From NCBI GenBank assembly GCA_958407085.1, contig CATYHY010000096.1:1-5710 (forward strand): a stretch of DNA of 5,710 nucleotides, written 5' to 3'. The DNA comes from an uncultured Collinsella sp. Its GTDB lineage: Bacteria > Actinomycetota > Coriobacteriia > Coriobacteriales > Coriobacteriaceae. Shown one piece after another: positions 1 through 5,710 of this stretch (position 1 is its first letter; the number at the start of each line of letters is the position of its first letter). The notes under the pieces were generated by a model. That model was not told the DNA's origin. It searched no databases and saw only the letters and a list, made by a program, of their open reading frames with translations. The position numbers were made by a program, and so were the translations under genes.

Positions 1-462
1 CTCGGTCGCATGCTCAAATGTGCGACAGATCTTCTCGCCCACCACGGAACCCATCGAGCCCATCATAAAGTTGGCGTCCATAAAGAAGAGCGCGGTATCG
101 AAGCCGCAGATTTTACCCCTACCGCACACGACGGCATCACGCTCGCCCGAACGCTCGCTCACGCTCTTGAGCTTGTCGGCATAGCCGGGAAACGAGAGAA
201 AGTCCTCCGACGCCAGATTGGCATCCCATTCCTCAAACGTGCCCTCGTCGACCGTCATGCGCATGCGCGCGCGACCACTCACGCGAAAGTGTTTTCCGCA
301 ACGAGGGCAGACCTCGAGGTTGTCGTGCAGGCGCGCCTCATCGATCACGCGGCGGCACTCCGGGCACTTGATAAACACATGGCGCGCGGGAAACTCGGCG
401 CACGACTCGGTCATCGGCCCCTCGAGGACGTTGACCGTCTTCGCTTTTCTATTCATCAGCAT
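1..462 (-). CDS. accD: Acetyl-CoA carboxylase carboxyltransferase beta subunit, N-terminal half
   Basis: With AccA, transfers CO2 from carboxybiotin to acetyl-CoA, making malonyl-CoA. The first 154 codons are visible and the frame is open at the left edge; E. coli AccD has about 304 residues, so roughly half is missing. A four-cysteine zinc ribbon is clear (Cys33-Pro-Glu-Cys36 and Cys52-Pro-Arg-Cys55), followed by GKHFRVSGRARM and the crotonase-like domain motif NFMMGSMGSVVGEKI at 131-145. The zinc ribbon is the mark of bacterial AccD as opposed to propionyl-CoA carboxylase beta chains. Two in-frame ATGs, at 462 and 456, are possible. I prefer 462 because GGGG (470-473) is 7 nt upstream and a stop (475-477) excludes anything longer. 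The start lies inside accC, giving a 14-bp overlap. Whether accA follows or is fused cannot be seen. Confidence 0.94.
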   Translation of the reverse strand, partial: MLMNRKAKTVNVLEGPMTESCAEFPARHVFIKCPECRRVIDEARLHDNLEVCPRCGKHFRVSGRARMRMTVDEGTFEEWDANLASEDFLSFPGYADKLKSVSERSGERDAVVCGRGKICGFDTALFFMDANFMMGSMGSVVGEKICRTFEHATE

Positions 463-1792
463 AGAGATGCCCCATCAGATCGGTGTGATACATGCCCGAC
501 AAGAACTCGTCGTTTGCCAGCACGTCGAGCTGAAGCTCGCTGTTTTCGCTCACGCCCTCAATCACGAGCTCGCCCAGGGCCGAGCGCATCTTGCGAATGG
601 CGCCGTCACGCGTGGGCGCACACACGATGAGCTTGCCAAGCATGGAGTCGTAGTACGGCGGAACTTTTGCACCGGTAAACATGGCGGAATCCCAGCGCAC
701 GCGCGGACCACCCGGCACACGCAACGCGGTGACCGTTCCGCATGACGGCAGAAAGTCCGGCGTTTCGGCATTGATGCGGCACTCCATGGCGTGGTTGCGG
801 ACCGGCATGTCCTCCTGCTCAAAGGGCAGAGGCTGGCCGGCTGCCACGCGCAGCTGCCACTTGACCAAGTCGGTATCGGTCACAAACTCCGTAACCGGAT
901 GCTCCACCTGCAAGCGCGTGTTCATTTCCATAAAGTAGAAATTGCCGTCGTCCGAATACAGGAACTCGATGGTACCGGCTCCTTCGTAGCCGACGGCACG
1001 AGCCAGGTCACGCGCTGCCTTGTGCATGCGAGCACGAATGTCGTCGTGTCCGTCGAGGCACGGCGCGGGGCTCTCCTCGATCAGCTTTTGGTTGCGGCGC
1101 TGCACCGAGCACTCGCGCTCGCCGAGCGAAAACACATGGCCCTGCTTATCGGCCATAATCTGCACCTCAACGTGGTGCGCCGGCGCGACGAACTTCTCCA
1201 TGTAGCACTCGCCGTCGCCAAAAACGGCCTCGCCCTCGGCACGCGCCTCGATGAACGCCTTTGCCGCATCTTCCACGCGCTCGACCTTGCGAATGCCGCG
1301 ACCGCCACCACCTGCACGCGCCTTAATAAGCACGGGGCAGCCAATGCGCTCGGCCTCGGCCGTTGCCTCCTCGGGGCTTTTGAGCAAATCGCAGCCCGGT
1401 ACGATGGGCACGCCCGCCGCGGCAGCCGTTCGACGTGCGGCATCTTTGTCGCCCATGCTGTCGATCACCTCGGCCGAAGGACCGACAAACGTCAGGCCAT
1501 ACTTGTCGCAGTCGCGCACGAAGCTCGCCTTCTCGGAAAAGAAGCCATAGCCGGGATGGATCGCCTTTGCTCCCGACTTCACGGCACAGGTGAGCACAGC
1601 ATCGTCGTTGAGGTAGCTCTCGGCAAGACGCGGGCCGCCGATGCAATACGCCTCGTCGGCAAGCTGCACGTGCAGCGCGTCCGCATCGGCCGTGGAATAA
1701 ACGGCGACGGTCTTGATGCCCATATCGCGGCACGCGCGGATAACACGGACCGCGACTTCTCCGCGGTTGGCGATGAGCACTTTGTCGAACAT
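449..1792 (-). CDS. accC: Biotin carboxylase subunit of acetyl-CoA carboxylase
   Basis: ATP-dependent carboxylation of the AccB biotin by bicarbonate. The protein has 447 residues (E. coli AccC: 449). The N-terminal domain begins MFDKVLIANRGEVAVRVIRA and contains HPGYGFFSE. The ATP-grasp core has Lys116 (GDKDAAR), Lys157 before the glycine-rich loop GGGGRG (161-166), HVEVQ (207-211), RRNQKLIEE (232-240), Glu276, and the EMNTRLQVEHPVTE segment with Glu289, Asn291 and Arg293. The C-terminal domain has CRINAE with Arg339. All expected ATP, bicarbonate and biotin contacts seem present. E. coli His236 corresponds to Asn234 here. The frame remains open upstream to 2011, but that 73-residue Arg-rich part is fabZ read out of frame. 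The ATG at 1792 has AAGGA (1800-1804) with a 7-nt spacer and gives the canonical N-terminus. It overlaps accD. Confidence 0.96.
   Translation of the reverse strand: MFDKVLIANRGEVAVRVIRACRDMGIKTVAVYSTADADALHVQLADEAYCIGGPRLAESYLNDDAVLTCAVKSGAKAIHPGYGFFSEKASFVRDCDKYGLTFVGPSAEVIDSMGDKDAARRTAAAAGVPIVPGCDLLKSPEEATAEAERIGCPVLIKARAGGGGRGIRKVERVEDAAKAFIEARAEGEAVFGDGECYMEKFVAPAHHVEVQIMADKQGHVFSLGERECSVQRRNQKLIEESPAPCLDGHDDIRARMHKAARDLARAVGYEGAGTIEFLYSDDGNFYFMEMNTRLQVEHPVTEFVTDTDLVKWQLRVAAGQPLPFEQEDMPVRNHAMECRINAETPDFLPSCGTVTALRVPGGPRVRWDSAMFTGAKVPPYYDSMLGKLIVCAPTRDGAIRKMRSALGELVIEGVSENSELQLDVLANDEFLSGMYHTDLMGHLYADE
470..473 (-). promoter_or_regulatory. Probable accD ribosome binding site inside accC
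   Basis: GGGG lies 7 nt before the ATG at 462 and 13 nt before the ATG at 456. It is a weaker match to the anti-Shine-Dalgarno sequence than the other sites in this operon, so accD may depend on coupling to accC translation (inference). Confidence 0.45.
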
Positions 1793-1799
1793 GAAGCCT

Positions 1800-1804
1800 T
1801 CCTT
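1800..1804 (-). promoter_or_regulatory. accC ribosome binding site overlapping the fabZ stop
   Basis: AAGGA shares its two A bases with the fabZ stop TAA (1803-1805) and is 7 nt before the accC ATG at 1792. It is followed directly by AGG, giving a purine-rich AAGGAAGG. It supports the short accC start over the longer open frame reaching 2011. Confidence 0.7.
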
Positions 1805-2225
1805 AACTTTCGTGCATGAGTGCAAAAGACATATCGGCGCGGCAGCAAACCTCACCGTTGACGCTCGCAGTACCCGTCGCAAAGCGGAACGGCCCGCGCG
1901 CACGCGTGATGGAGCACACCAGATCCACCGTGTCGCCCGGGCGCACCGGACGCTTAAAGCGCACCTTGTCCAGACTCGTGTAGAACGGCGTCGCGCCGCG
2001 CGCCTCCTCATCGCCCATCAGCAGCACGCAACAGTTTTGGGCGAGCATCTCGCACTGAATCACGCCGGGGACCACCGGGTTTCCCGGAAAATGCCCCTGC
2101 AAAAAGTACTCGTCGCCCGTGATCGTGATCTTGCCGTGGGCCTCGTCGCCCACCAGCTCGGCCTCGTCGAGCAAAAGCATCGGTTCGCGATGCGGCAACA
2201 GTTCCTTAAGCTCTTCTTTGTTCAT
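1803..2225 (-). CDS. fabZ: 3-hydroxyacyl-ACP dehydratase FabZ
   Basis: Removes water from (3R)-hydroxyacyl-ACP to give trans-2-enoyl-ACP. The 140-residue protein is a single hot-dog domain of normal FabZ length. It opens with LLPHREPMLLLDEAEL, then has the active-site loop FLQGHFPGNPVVPGV with catalytic His45, and Glu59 in QCEMLAQ; KVRFKRPVRPGD follows. The length, the Glu catalytic residue and the lack of a FabA-type sequence favour FabZ over FabA. A GTG at 2234 is in frame three codons upstream, but it lies inside the AGGTGA ribosome binding site (2231-2236), so I start at the ATG at 2225. Whether it also isomerises, like enterococcal FabN, cannot be read from the sequence. The stop TAA (1803-1805) merges with the accC ribosome binding site. 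Confidence 0.95.
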   Translation of the reverse strand: MNKEELKELLPHREPMLLLDEAELVGDEAHGKITITGDEYFLQGHFPGNPVVPGVIQCEMLAQNCCVLLMGDEEARGATPFYTSLDKVRFKRPVRPGDTVDLVCSITRARGPFRFATGTASVNGEVCCRADMSFALMHES

Positions 2226-2230
2226 GGATA

Positions 2231-2236
2231 TCACCT
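2231..2236 (-). promoter_or_regulatory. fabZ ribosome binding site overlapping the accB stop
   Basis: AGGTGA overlaps two bases of the accB stop codon (2235-2237) and stands 5 nt before the fabZ ATG at 2225. The in-frame GTG at 2232-2234 is part of this site, which argues against its use as the start. The arrangement suggests that ribosomes ending accB help to start fabZ. Confidence 0.7.
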
Positions 2237-2708
2237 ATCCGATCCTCATGAGGCAGCTGCCAAACTCCACGAGGTCGCCGTCGGCCACGCAGATCTCGAG
2301 CACCTCGCCGTCTGCCTCTGCCGTTACCTCGTTGAGAACCTTCATGGCCTCGATGATGCAGAGCGTCTCGCCGGCCTTGACCTTAGAGCCCACGTGCACA
2401 AACGGCTCGTCGCCCGGCGCCGGGGCAGCATAGAAAACGCCGACCATGGGAGCGGTCACCTCGGTGCCCTTGGGCTCCGGTGCGGCGGCAGGTGTCTGCG
2501 CGGCGGGCTCCGGTGCGGCAGGCGCGACTGTGGGAGCTGCAACTGGAGCGGCCATAGCGCTCGGCATGGGCATGGGCACGGCAACCGGCTGTGCGGCGCT
2601 CGCGCGCTCGAGTTCGACCGCGGTGCCATCGGGCTCCTCAACGCGTACGCGCGTGAGGCCGCGGTCCTCCATAACATCGGCTATCTCGGCAAGTCTTTTG
2701 GAATCCAT
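2235..2708 (-). CDS. accB: Biotin carboxyl carrier protein of acetyl-CoA carboxylase
   Basis: Carries carboxybiotin between AccC and the AccA-AccD carboxyltransferase. The 157-residue protein has three parts. A short N-terminal region (1-37, MDSKRLAEIADVMEDRGLTRVRVEE) matches the family's start. A mobile Ala/Pro-rich linker runs from about 38 to 82. The biotinyl/lipoyl domain runs from about 83 to 157. The biotin attachment site is Lys123 in EAMKVLNE, a variant of the common EAMKLMNE. APMVGVFYAAPAPG is the usual domain entry, and the thumb-containing segment PGDEPFVHVGSKVKAGETLC follows it. The ATG at 2708 is preceded by GAGGAG (2716-2721) with a 7-nt spacer, inside the fabF 3' end. Only 3 bp separate the fabF stop from this start, and the accB stop overlaps the fabZ ribosome binding site, so translational coupling on both sides is likely (inference). 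It contains an in-frame 15-bp repeat in the linker. Confidence 0.95.
   Translation of the reverse strand: MDSKRLAEIADVMEDRGLTRVRVEEPDGTAVELERASAAQPVAVPMPMPSAMAAPVAAPTVAPAAPEPAAQTPAAAPEPKGTEVTAPMVGVFYAAPAPGDEPFVHVGSKVKAGETLCIIEAMKVLNEVTAEADGEVLEICVADGDLVEFGSCLMRIG
2472..2519 (-). repeat. Two 15-bp direct repeats in the accB linker
   Basis: The plus-strand 15-mer GGGCTCCGGTGCGGC occurs identically at 2472-2486 and 2505-2519, 33 bp apart. Both copies are in the same accB frame and encode Ala-Ala-Pro-Glu-Pro at residues 75-79 and 64-68. It is an internal duplication of the flexible Ala/Pro linker, of the kind that can change linker length by slippage. Confidence 0.8.
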
Positions 2709-2711
2709 GCT

Positions 2712-3959
2712 CTAGCTCCTCGTATATCTACGCAGCGCGATGGCGGCGTTGTGCCCGCCAAAGCCCAGGTTGGTCGAAAGCGCCCAGGTAAGGTCGGCGC
2801 GAACCGCGCGATTGGGCGTGTAGTCAAGATCGCAGGCGGGATCGGGCGTGTGGTAGTTAATGGTCGGCGGCACCACGCCCTGCTCGAGCGCCATGGCGCA
2901 GGCCATGACCTCGATGGCGCCCGTGGCACCGATCATGTGGCCGGTCATCGACTTAGTCGACGAGACGTGCGCGGCGCGCGCCGCGTCCTCGCCGAGCGCA
3001 CGCTTAATGCCCGCCGTCTCGGACGAATCGTTGAGCTTGGTCGATGTGCCGTGGGCATTGATGTAGAGGCCCTCGGAAGGCCTGACGTCGCCCTCGGTCA
3101 CCGCCAGCGATATCGCGCGGGCAATGCCGGCAGCCTCGGGATCAGGGCTCGTGATGTGATAGGCATCATCGGTGTTGCCGTAGCCCACGACCTCGGCATA
3201 AATGTGCGCACCGCGCGCCTGCGCATGTTCCATGCTCTCGAGCACGAGCACGCAGGCGCCCTCGCCCATCACAAAGCCATCGCGGTCTGCATCGAACGGG
3301 CGGCAAGCCGTCGCGGGATCAGGGTTGGTGGTCAATGCGCGGCAGGACGTAAAGCCCGCAACGGCATCGGGGATAATTGCGGCCTCGGCGCCGCCCGCGA
3401 GGATCGCGTCGGCATAGCCGTGCTTTATGGCGCGGAACGCCTCGCCCACCGCATGGGCCGAGGTTGCGCACGCGGTCACCACGGGCAGGGTCGGGCCCTT
3501 TGCCTTGTGGCGGATTGCGATATTGCCCGATGCCATGTTGGGGATCATCATCGCGATCATATAGGGCGATGCGCGGCGGGGCCCACGTTCGGCAATCGTA
3601 TGGACGTTGTCGACGAGCGTCGTCATGCCGCCCACGCCCGAGCCCACGTAGACGCCCAGGCGCTCGCGATCGATGGCGCCTTCGATATCAAAGCCCGCAT
3701 CGTGCATGGCCTCGTCTGACGCCGCCAGGGCAAACTGGACGCAGGGGTCCAGGTGCTTGGCGTCACGCTTGCCAAAGTACTCGTTGCCGTCAAAGCCCTT
3801 GACCTCGGCTGCCACCTTGACGGCAAACGCATCGGTATCGAAGTGCGTGATCGGGCCGATGCCGCACGTGCCGGCGCACATGGCCGCCCAGGTGGCAAGC
3901 GCGGTGTTGCCGAGCGGCGACACGGCACCGATACCGGTGATTGCAACTCTCTGTTCCAT
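2712..3959 (-). CDS. fabF: 3-oxoacyl-ACP synthase II FabF (KAS II)
   Basis: Decarboxylating Claisen condensation of malonyl-ACP with acyl-ACP, the chain-elongating step. From the ATG at 3959 the protein has 415 residues, close to E. coli FabF (413). Thiolase-fold signatures are complete: VTACATSAHA with active-site Cys164, NAHGTST with His303, STKSMTGH with Lys336 and His341, and the C-terminal loop GFGGHN at 399-404. The Cys-His-His triad marks a KAS I/II enzyme rather than FabH (Cys-His-Asn). FabF rather than FabB is favoured by length and by the cluster. The frame stays open upstream to a TTG at 3977 and another ATG at 3962. I chose 3959 because GAGGAG (3966-3971) then has a 6-nt spacer, and MEQRVAITGIGAVSPLG aligns directly with the usual N-terminus. 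Its last codons carry the accB ribosome binding site. Confidence 0.96.
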   Translation of the reverse strand: MEQRVAITGIGAVSPLGNTALATWAAMCAGTCGIGPITHFDTDAFAVKVAAEVKGFDGNEYFGKRDAKHLDPCVQFALAASDEAMHDAGFDIEGAIDRERLGVYVGSGVGGMTTLVDNVHTIAERGPRRASPYMIAMMIPNMASGNIAIRHKAKGPTLPVVTACATSAHAVGEAFRAIKHGYADAILAGGAEAAIIPDAVAGFTSCRALTTNPDPATACRPFDADRDGFVMGEGACVLVLESMEHAQARGAHIYAEVVGYGNTDDAYHITSPDPEAAGIARAISLAVTEGDVRPSEGLYINAHGTSTKLNDSSETAGIKRALGEDAARAAHVSSTKSMTGHMIGATGAIEVMACAMALEQGVVPPTINYHTPDPACDLDYTPNRAVRADLTWALSTNLGFGGHNAAIALRRYTRS

Positions 3960-3965
3960 CATGGT

Positions 3966-3971
3966 CTCCTC
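3966..3971 (-). promoter_or_regulatory. fabF ribosome binding site that decides the start
   Basis: GAGGAG on the minus strand sits 6 nt before the ATG at 3959 and only 3 nt before the ATG at 3962. The TTG at 3977 lies upstream of it. The spacing favours 3959 as the start, with 3962 (one residue longer) as the alternative. Confidence 0.75.
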
Positions 3972-3973
3972 AT

Positions 3974-3995
3974 CCAAGCCGTTCTTCGGCCCTGG
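3974..3995 (-). promoter_or_regulatory. Hairpin in the fabG-fabF gap, just before the fabF ribosome binding site
   Basis: In the 39-bp gap the RNA can fold as CCA, G-U wobble, one bulged G, then GCCG pairing with CGGC around the 5-nt loop AAGAA. The core inverted repeat GCCG/CGGC (3978-3990) is perfect. The structure ends two bases before GAGGAG (3966-3971). No U-run follows, so it does not look like an intrinsic terminator. It could influence fabF translation or mRNA processing, but function is inference, and short GC hairpins arise often in DNA this GC-rich. Confidence 0.4.
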
Positions 3996-3998
3996 TTT

Positions 3999-4772
3999 CT
4001 ACATCGCCATTCCGCCGTCGACGCGCACGACCTCACCCGTAATGTAGGCAGCCGCATCACTCGCCAGAAAGCGCACTACGCCGGCCACCTCCTCAGGGCG
4101 CGCCATACGCTTAAGGGGAATCTGCTCCTCGGTTACCGTACGCACCTTCTCCGAGAGCTTTGCCGTCATATCCGTCTCGACAAACCCGGGGGCAACCGCG
4201 TTCACTCGTACGCCGCGGGGCGCAAGCTCGCGCGCCACCGCCTTGGTCAGGCCGATCACGCCCGCCTTGGAGGCAGCGTAGTTGGCTTGCCCGGCATTGC
4301 CCATCAGGCCCACGACCGAGCTCATGTTGACGACGCAGCCGCCGCGCTGGCGCATAAAGGTCTTGGTGAGCGCGCGCGTCGTGTTAAACGTTCCTTTAAG
4401 ATTGACATCGAGCACGCGATCGAAGGCGTCATCGCCCATGCGCATGAGCAGGCCATCGCGGGTGATGCCAGCGTTGTTGACGAGCGCCCAAATGGAGCCA
4501 AAGTCGTTGAGGACCGCTTCCACGCACGCGTTGACGGCAGCGGGGTCGGCCACGTCGCATTGATATGAGCGCGCCGTGGCGCCAGCCGCCTCGCAGGCGT
4601 CGCACGTCTCGCGCGCCGCATCGACGCTGCCGGCATAGACGACGGCGATATCGTAGCCATCCTCCGCCAGACCGATAGCGCAGGCGCGGCCGATACCCCG
4701 CGAGCCGCCCGTGACCAGTGCCACGCGACGTGAGTCGTTGCGCTCGAGCGCGCCATTGTTCAAGTTGCCCAT
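3999..4772 (-). CDS. fabG: 3-oxoacyl-ACP reductase FabG
   Basis: NADPH-dependent reduction of 3-ketoacyl-ACP to 3-hydroxyacyl-ACP, the first reduction of each elongation cycle. It is a classical short-chain dehydrogenase of 257 residues. The Rossmann nucleotide-binding motif TGGSRGIG is at 21-28, NNAG at 99-102, and the catalytic tetrad is Asn124, Ser152 (in SSVVG), Tyr165 and Lys169 (YAASK). The segment MGNAGQANYAASKAG and the C-terminal ITGEVVRVDGGMAM are typical of FabG rather than of a general SDR. The ATG at 4772 follows AAAGGA (4778-4783) with a 5-nt spacer, so the start is well supported. This gives about ten more N-terminal residues than E. coli FabG (244 aa), a polar stretch (GNLNNGALERNDS). 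It lies 30 bp after fabD and 39 bp before fabF. An SDR of another pathway is very unlikely in this context. Confidence 0.96.
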   Translation of the reverse strand: MGNLNNGALERNDSRRVALVTGGSRGIGRACAIGLAEDGYDIAVVYAGSVDAARETCDACEAAGATARSYQCDVADPAAVNACVEAVLNDFGSIWALVNNAGITRDGLLMRMGDDAFDRVLDVNLKGTFNTTRALTKTFMRQRGGCVVNMSSVVGLMGNAGQANYAASKAGVIGLTKAVARELAPRGVRVNAVAPGFVETDMTAKLSEKVRTVTEEQIPLKRMARPEEVAGVVRFLASDAAAYITGEVVRVDGGMAM

Positions 4773-4802
4773 GTCATTCCTTTCGGGTTACAGCCCTGTG
4801 GA

Positions 4803-5710
4803 CTATGCGAGCTCGTCGGCAATAGCTGCGACCTGCTCGGCCGTCTCGCACGAATACACACGAACGTCGCTCAGCGTACGCTTGACCAGGCCGGACAGCG
4901 TTTTGCCGGGGCCGACCTCAATAAATGTGTCGATGCCTTGATCCTGCAGAGCATGCAGCGTATCGACCCAGCGTACGGCATGGCTCACCTGATTGGCCAA
5001 GACATCCGATGCCGTCTGGGGATCCGCCGGATAGGGCGCCGCTGTCATATTTGCCAAAACAGGAATGAGCAACGGGGACGGCGCGTGACCGGCCTCAATA
5101 TATGCGGCAAGGCCACAGGTCGCCTCGGCCATATAGGGGCTATGAAATGCACCCGACACCGCGACCTTCATGGCGCGGCCGCCAGCCTCTTTTACTAGGA
5201 CGTCGAGCTCCTGCAGTGCCTCGGGCGCTCCGGCAACAACCGTCTGCTGCGGGCTGTTGTAGTTGACCGGCCAGCAGTCCTCGCCGGCCTGCGCAGCCAG
5301 GCCCTCGACTTGCGCCGCATCAAGCTTGATGACGGCGCGCATGCCGCCCGGATGGCGCTCGGCAGCCGCGGCCATCAGCGCCGCGCGCTCGCACACGAGC
5401 TCAAAGCCTGCTCGCGTATCGAATGCCCCCGCAAAGGTGAGCGCGGCGACCTCGCCAAGCGAAAAACCCGCACAGGCGGCAGGTGCCACGCCGCGCTCGC
5501 GCAGGGCGGCAGCTGCTGCCAGGTCGTGCACGAACACGCAAGGCTGCGTGTTCTCGGTCTGCGAGAGCTCCTCCTTGGAGGCGCTCCGGCACTGCTCGCT
5601 CGTCCCCGGGCGCACCTCATCGGCAATGGCGAACACCTCGGCGGCCGCCGGCGATGCCTCGATCAGGTCGACGCCCATCGCGGGGTGTTGGGCACCCTGG
5701 CCGGCAAACA
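4803..5710 (-). CDS. fabD: Malonyl-CoA:ACP transacylase FabD, 5' end cut by window edge
   Basis: Transfers the malonyl group from malonyl-CoA to the phosphopantetheine of acyl carrier protein, supplying the extender unit for FAS II in the cytosol. The frame is open to the right edge: the first full visible residues read FAGQGAQHPAMG, matching the family's N-terminal F-PGQG-Q segment, so only about 6-8 codons are missing and the ATG at 5678 is internal. About 301 residues are visible (E. coli FabD is about 309). The nucleophile elbow GFSLGE has its Ser near visible residue 83; the conserved Arg is in CERAAL (about 108); the catalytic His is in SGAFHS (about 189). NYNSPQQTVVAG and the C-terminal VGPGKTLSGL are also family signatures. 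The residue before the nucleophile is Phe where E. coli has His. It ends with TAG, 30 bp before fabG. Identification is secure; the true start is not visible. Confidence 0.96.
   Translation of the reverse strand, partial: FAGQGAQHPAMGVDLIEASPAAAEVFAIADEVRPGTSEQCRSASKEELSQTENTQPCVFVHDLAAAAALRERGVAPAACAGFSLGEVAALTFAGAFDTRAGFELVCERAALMAAAAERHPGGMRAVIKLDAAQVEGLAAQAGEDCWPVNYNSPQQTVVAGAPEALQELDVLVKEAGGRAMKVAVSGAFHSPYMAEATCGLAAYIEAGHAPSPLLIPVLANMTAAPYPADPQTASDVLANQVSHAVRWVDTLHALQDQGIDTFIEVGPGKTLSGLVKRTLSDVRVYSCETAEQVAAIADELA

Noticed and set aside
791..1819. A 342-codon open frame on the plus strand opposite accC.
   Set aside because: It mirrors accC codons, has no family motif and no convincing ribosome binding site; it is a shadow of accC.
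1793..2011. A 73-residue N-terminal extension of AccC in the same open frame.
   Set aside because: The extension is Arg-rich, overlaps fabZ out of frame and resembles no biotin carboxylase. The ATG at 1792 has a good ribosome binding site and the standard N-terminus.
1713..3719. A 668-codon open frame on the plus strand, antisense to accC (5' end), fabZ, accB and most of fabF.
   Set aside because: Its translation is His/Arg/Ala-rich low-complexity sequence with no recognisable domain, and it lies wholly opposite genes with intact catalytic motifs. Long antisense frames are expected in GC-rich coding DNA.
4773..4802. A possible operator or terminator in the fabD-fabG gap (short GGG/CCC pairing and an ACAG-CTGT palindrome).
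   Set aside because: The stem is only 3 bp and the palindrome has a 2-nt centre, with no U-run. I see no match to FapR- or FabT-type operators, and the gap mainly holds the fabG ribosome binding site.
1..5710. An undescribed biological system, mobile element, CRISPR array or RNA gene.
   Set aside because: Both strands are accounted for by seven well-known FAS II genes with short gaps. No repeats beyond the accB linker, no transposase or recombinase motifs, and no tRNA-like or riboswitch-like structure were seen.

Overview
The window is an ordinary-looking type II fatty acid synthesis (FAS II) operon. Every gene is on the minus strand, so transcription runs from the right edge to the left edge. 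The order of transcription is fabD (missing only about 6-8 codons at its 5' end), fabG, fabF, accB, fabZ, accC and accD (cut by the left edge about halfway through). Gaps are 39 bp or less, and accC overlaps accD. The 5710 bases are almost entirely coding.

The DNA is clearly GC-rich, while the gene order fabD-fabG-fabF-accB-fabZ-accC-accD matches the large fab-acc clusters known from Firmicutes (streptococci, clostridia), not the scattered layout of Escherichia coli or the multidomain FAS I of many Actinobacteria. A GC-rich genome with this order suggests a gut-type actinobacterium of the class Coriobacteriia (Collinsella or a relative). This is inference from composition, gene order and protein flavour. 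By family precedent fabK/fabH/acpP would lie to the right and accA to the left, but neither is visible.

How the genes work together: AccB (biotin carrier), AccC (biotin carboxylase) and AccD (carboxyltransferase beta, which needs AccA) make malonyl-CoA. FabD moves the malonyl group to acyl carrier protein. FabF condenses it with the growing chain, FabG reduces the 3-keto group and FabZ dehydrates the 3-hydroxy product. The enoyl reductase, FabH and ACP are not in the window. All catalytic motifs that can be checked are intact.

Region by region (right to left): fabD 5710-4803; 30-bp gap; fabG 4772-3999; 39-bp gap holding a small hairpin just before the fabF ribosome binding site; fabF 3959-2712; 3-bp gap; accB 2708-2235 with an Ala/Pro linker containing a 15-bp in-frame repeat; fabZ 2225-1803; accC 1792-449; accD 462-1. 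Several ribosome binding sites overlap the previous gene's end, which suggests translational coupling. I saw no promoter, terminator, RNA gene, mobile element or CRISPR array. I found no evidence of an undescribed system; the observations offered are modest.
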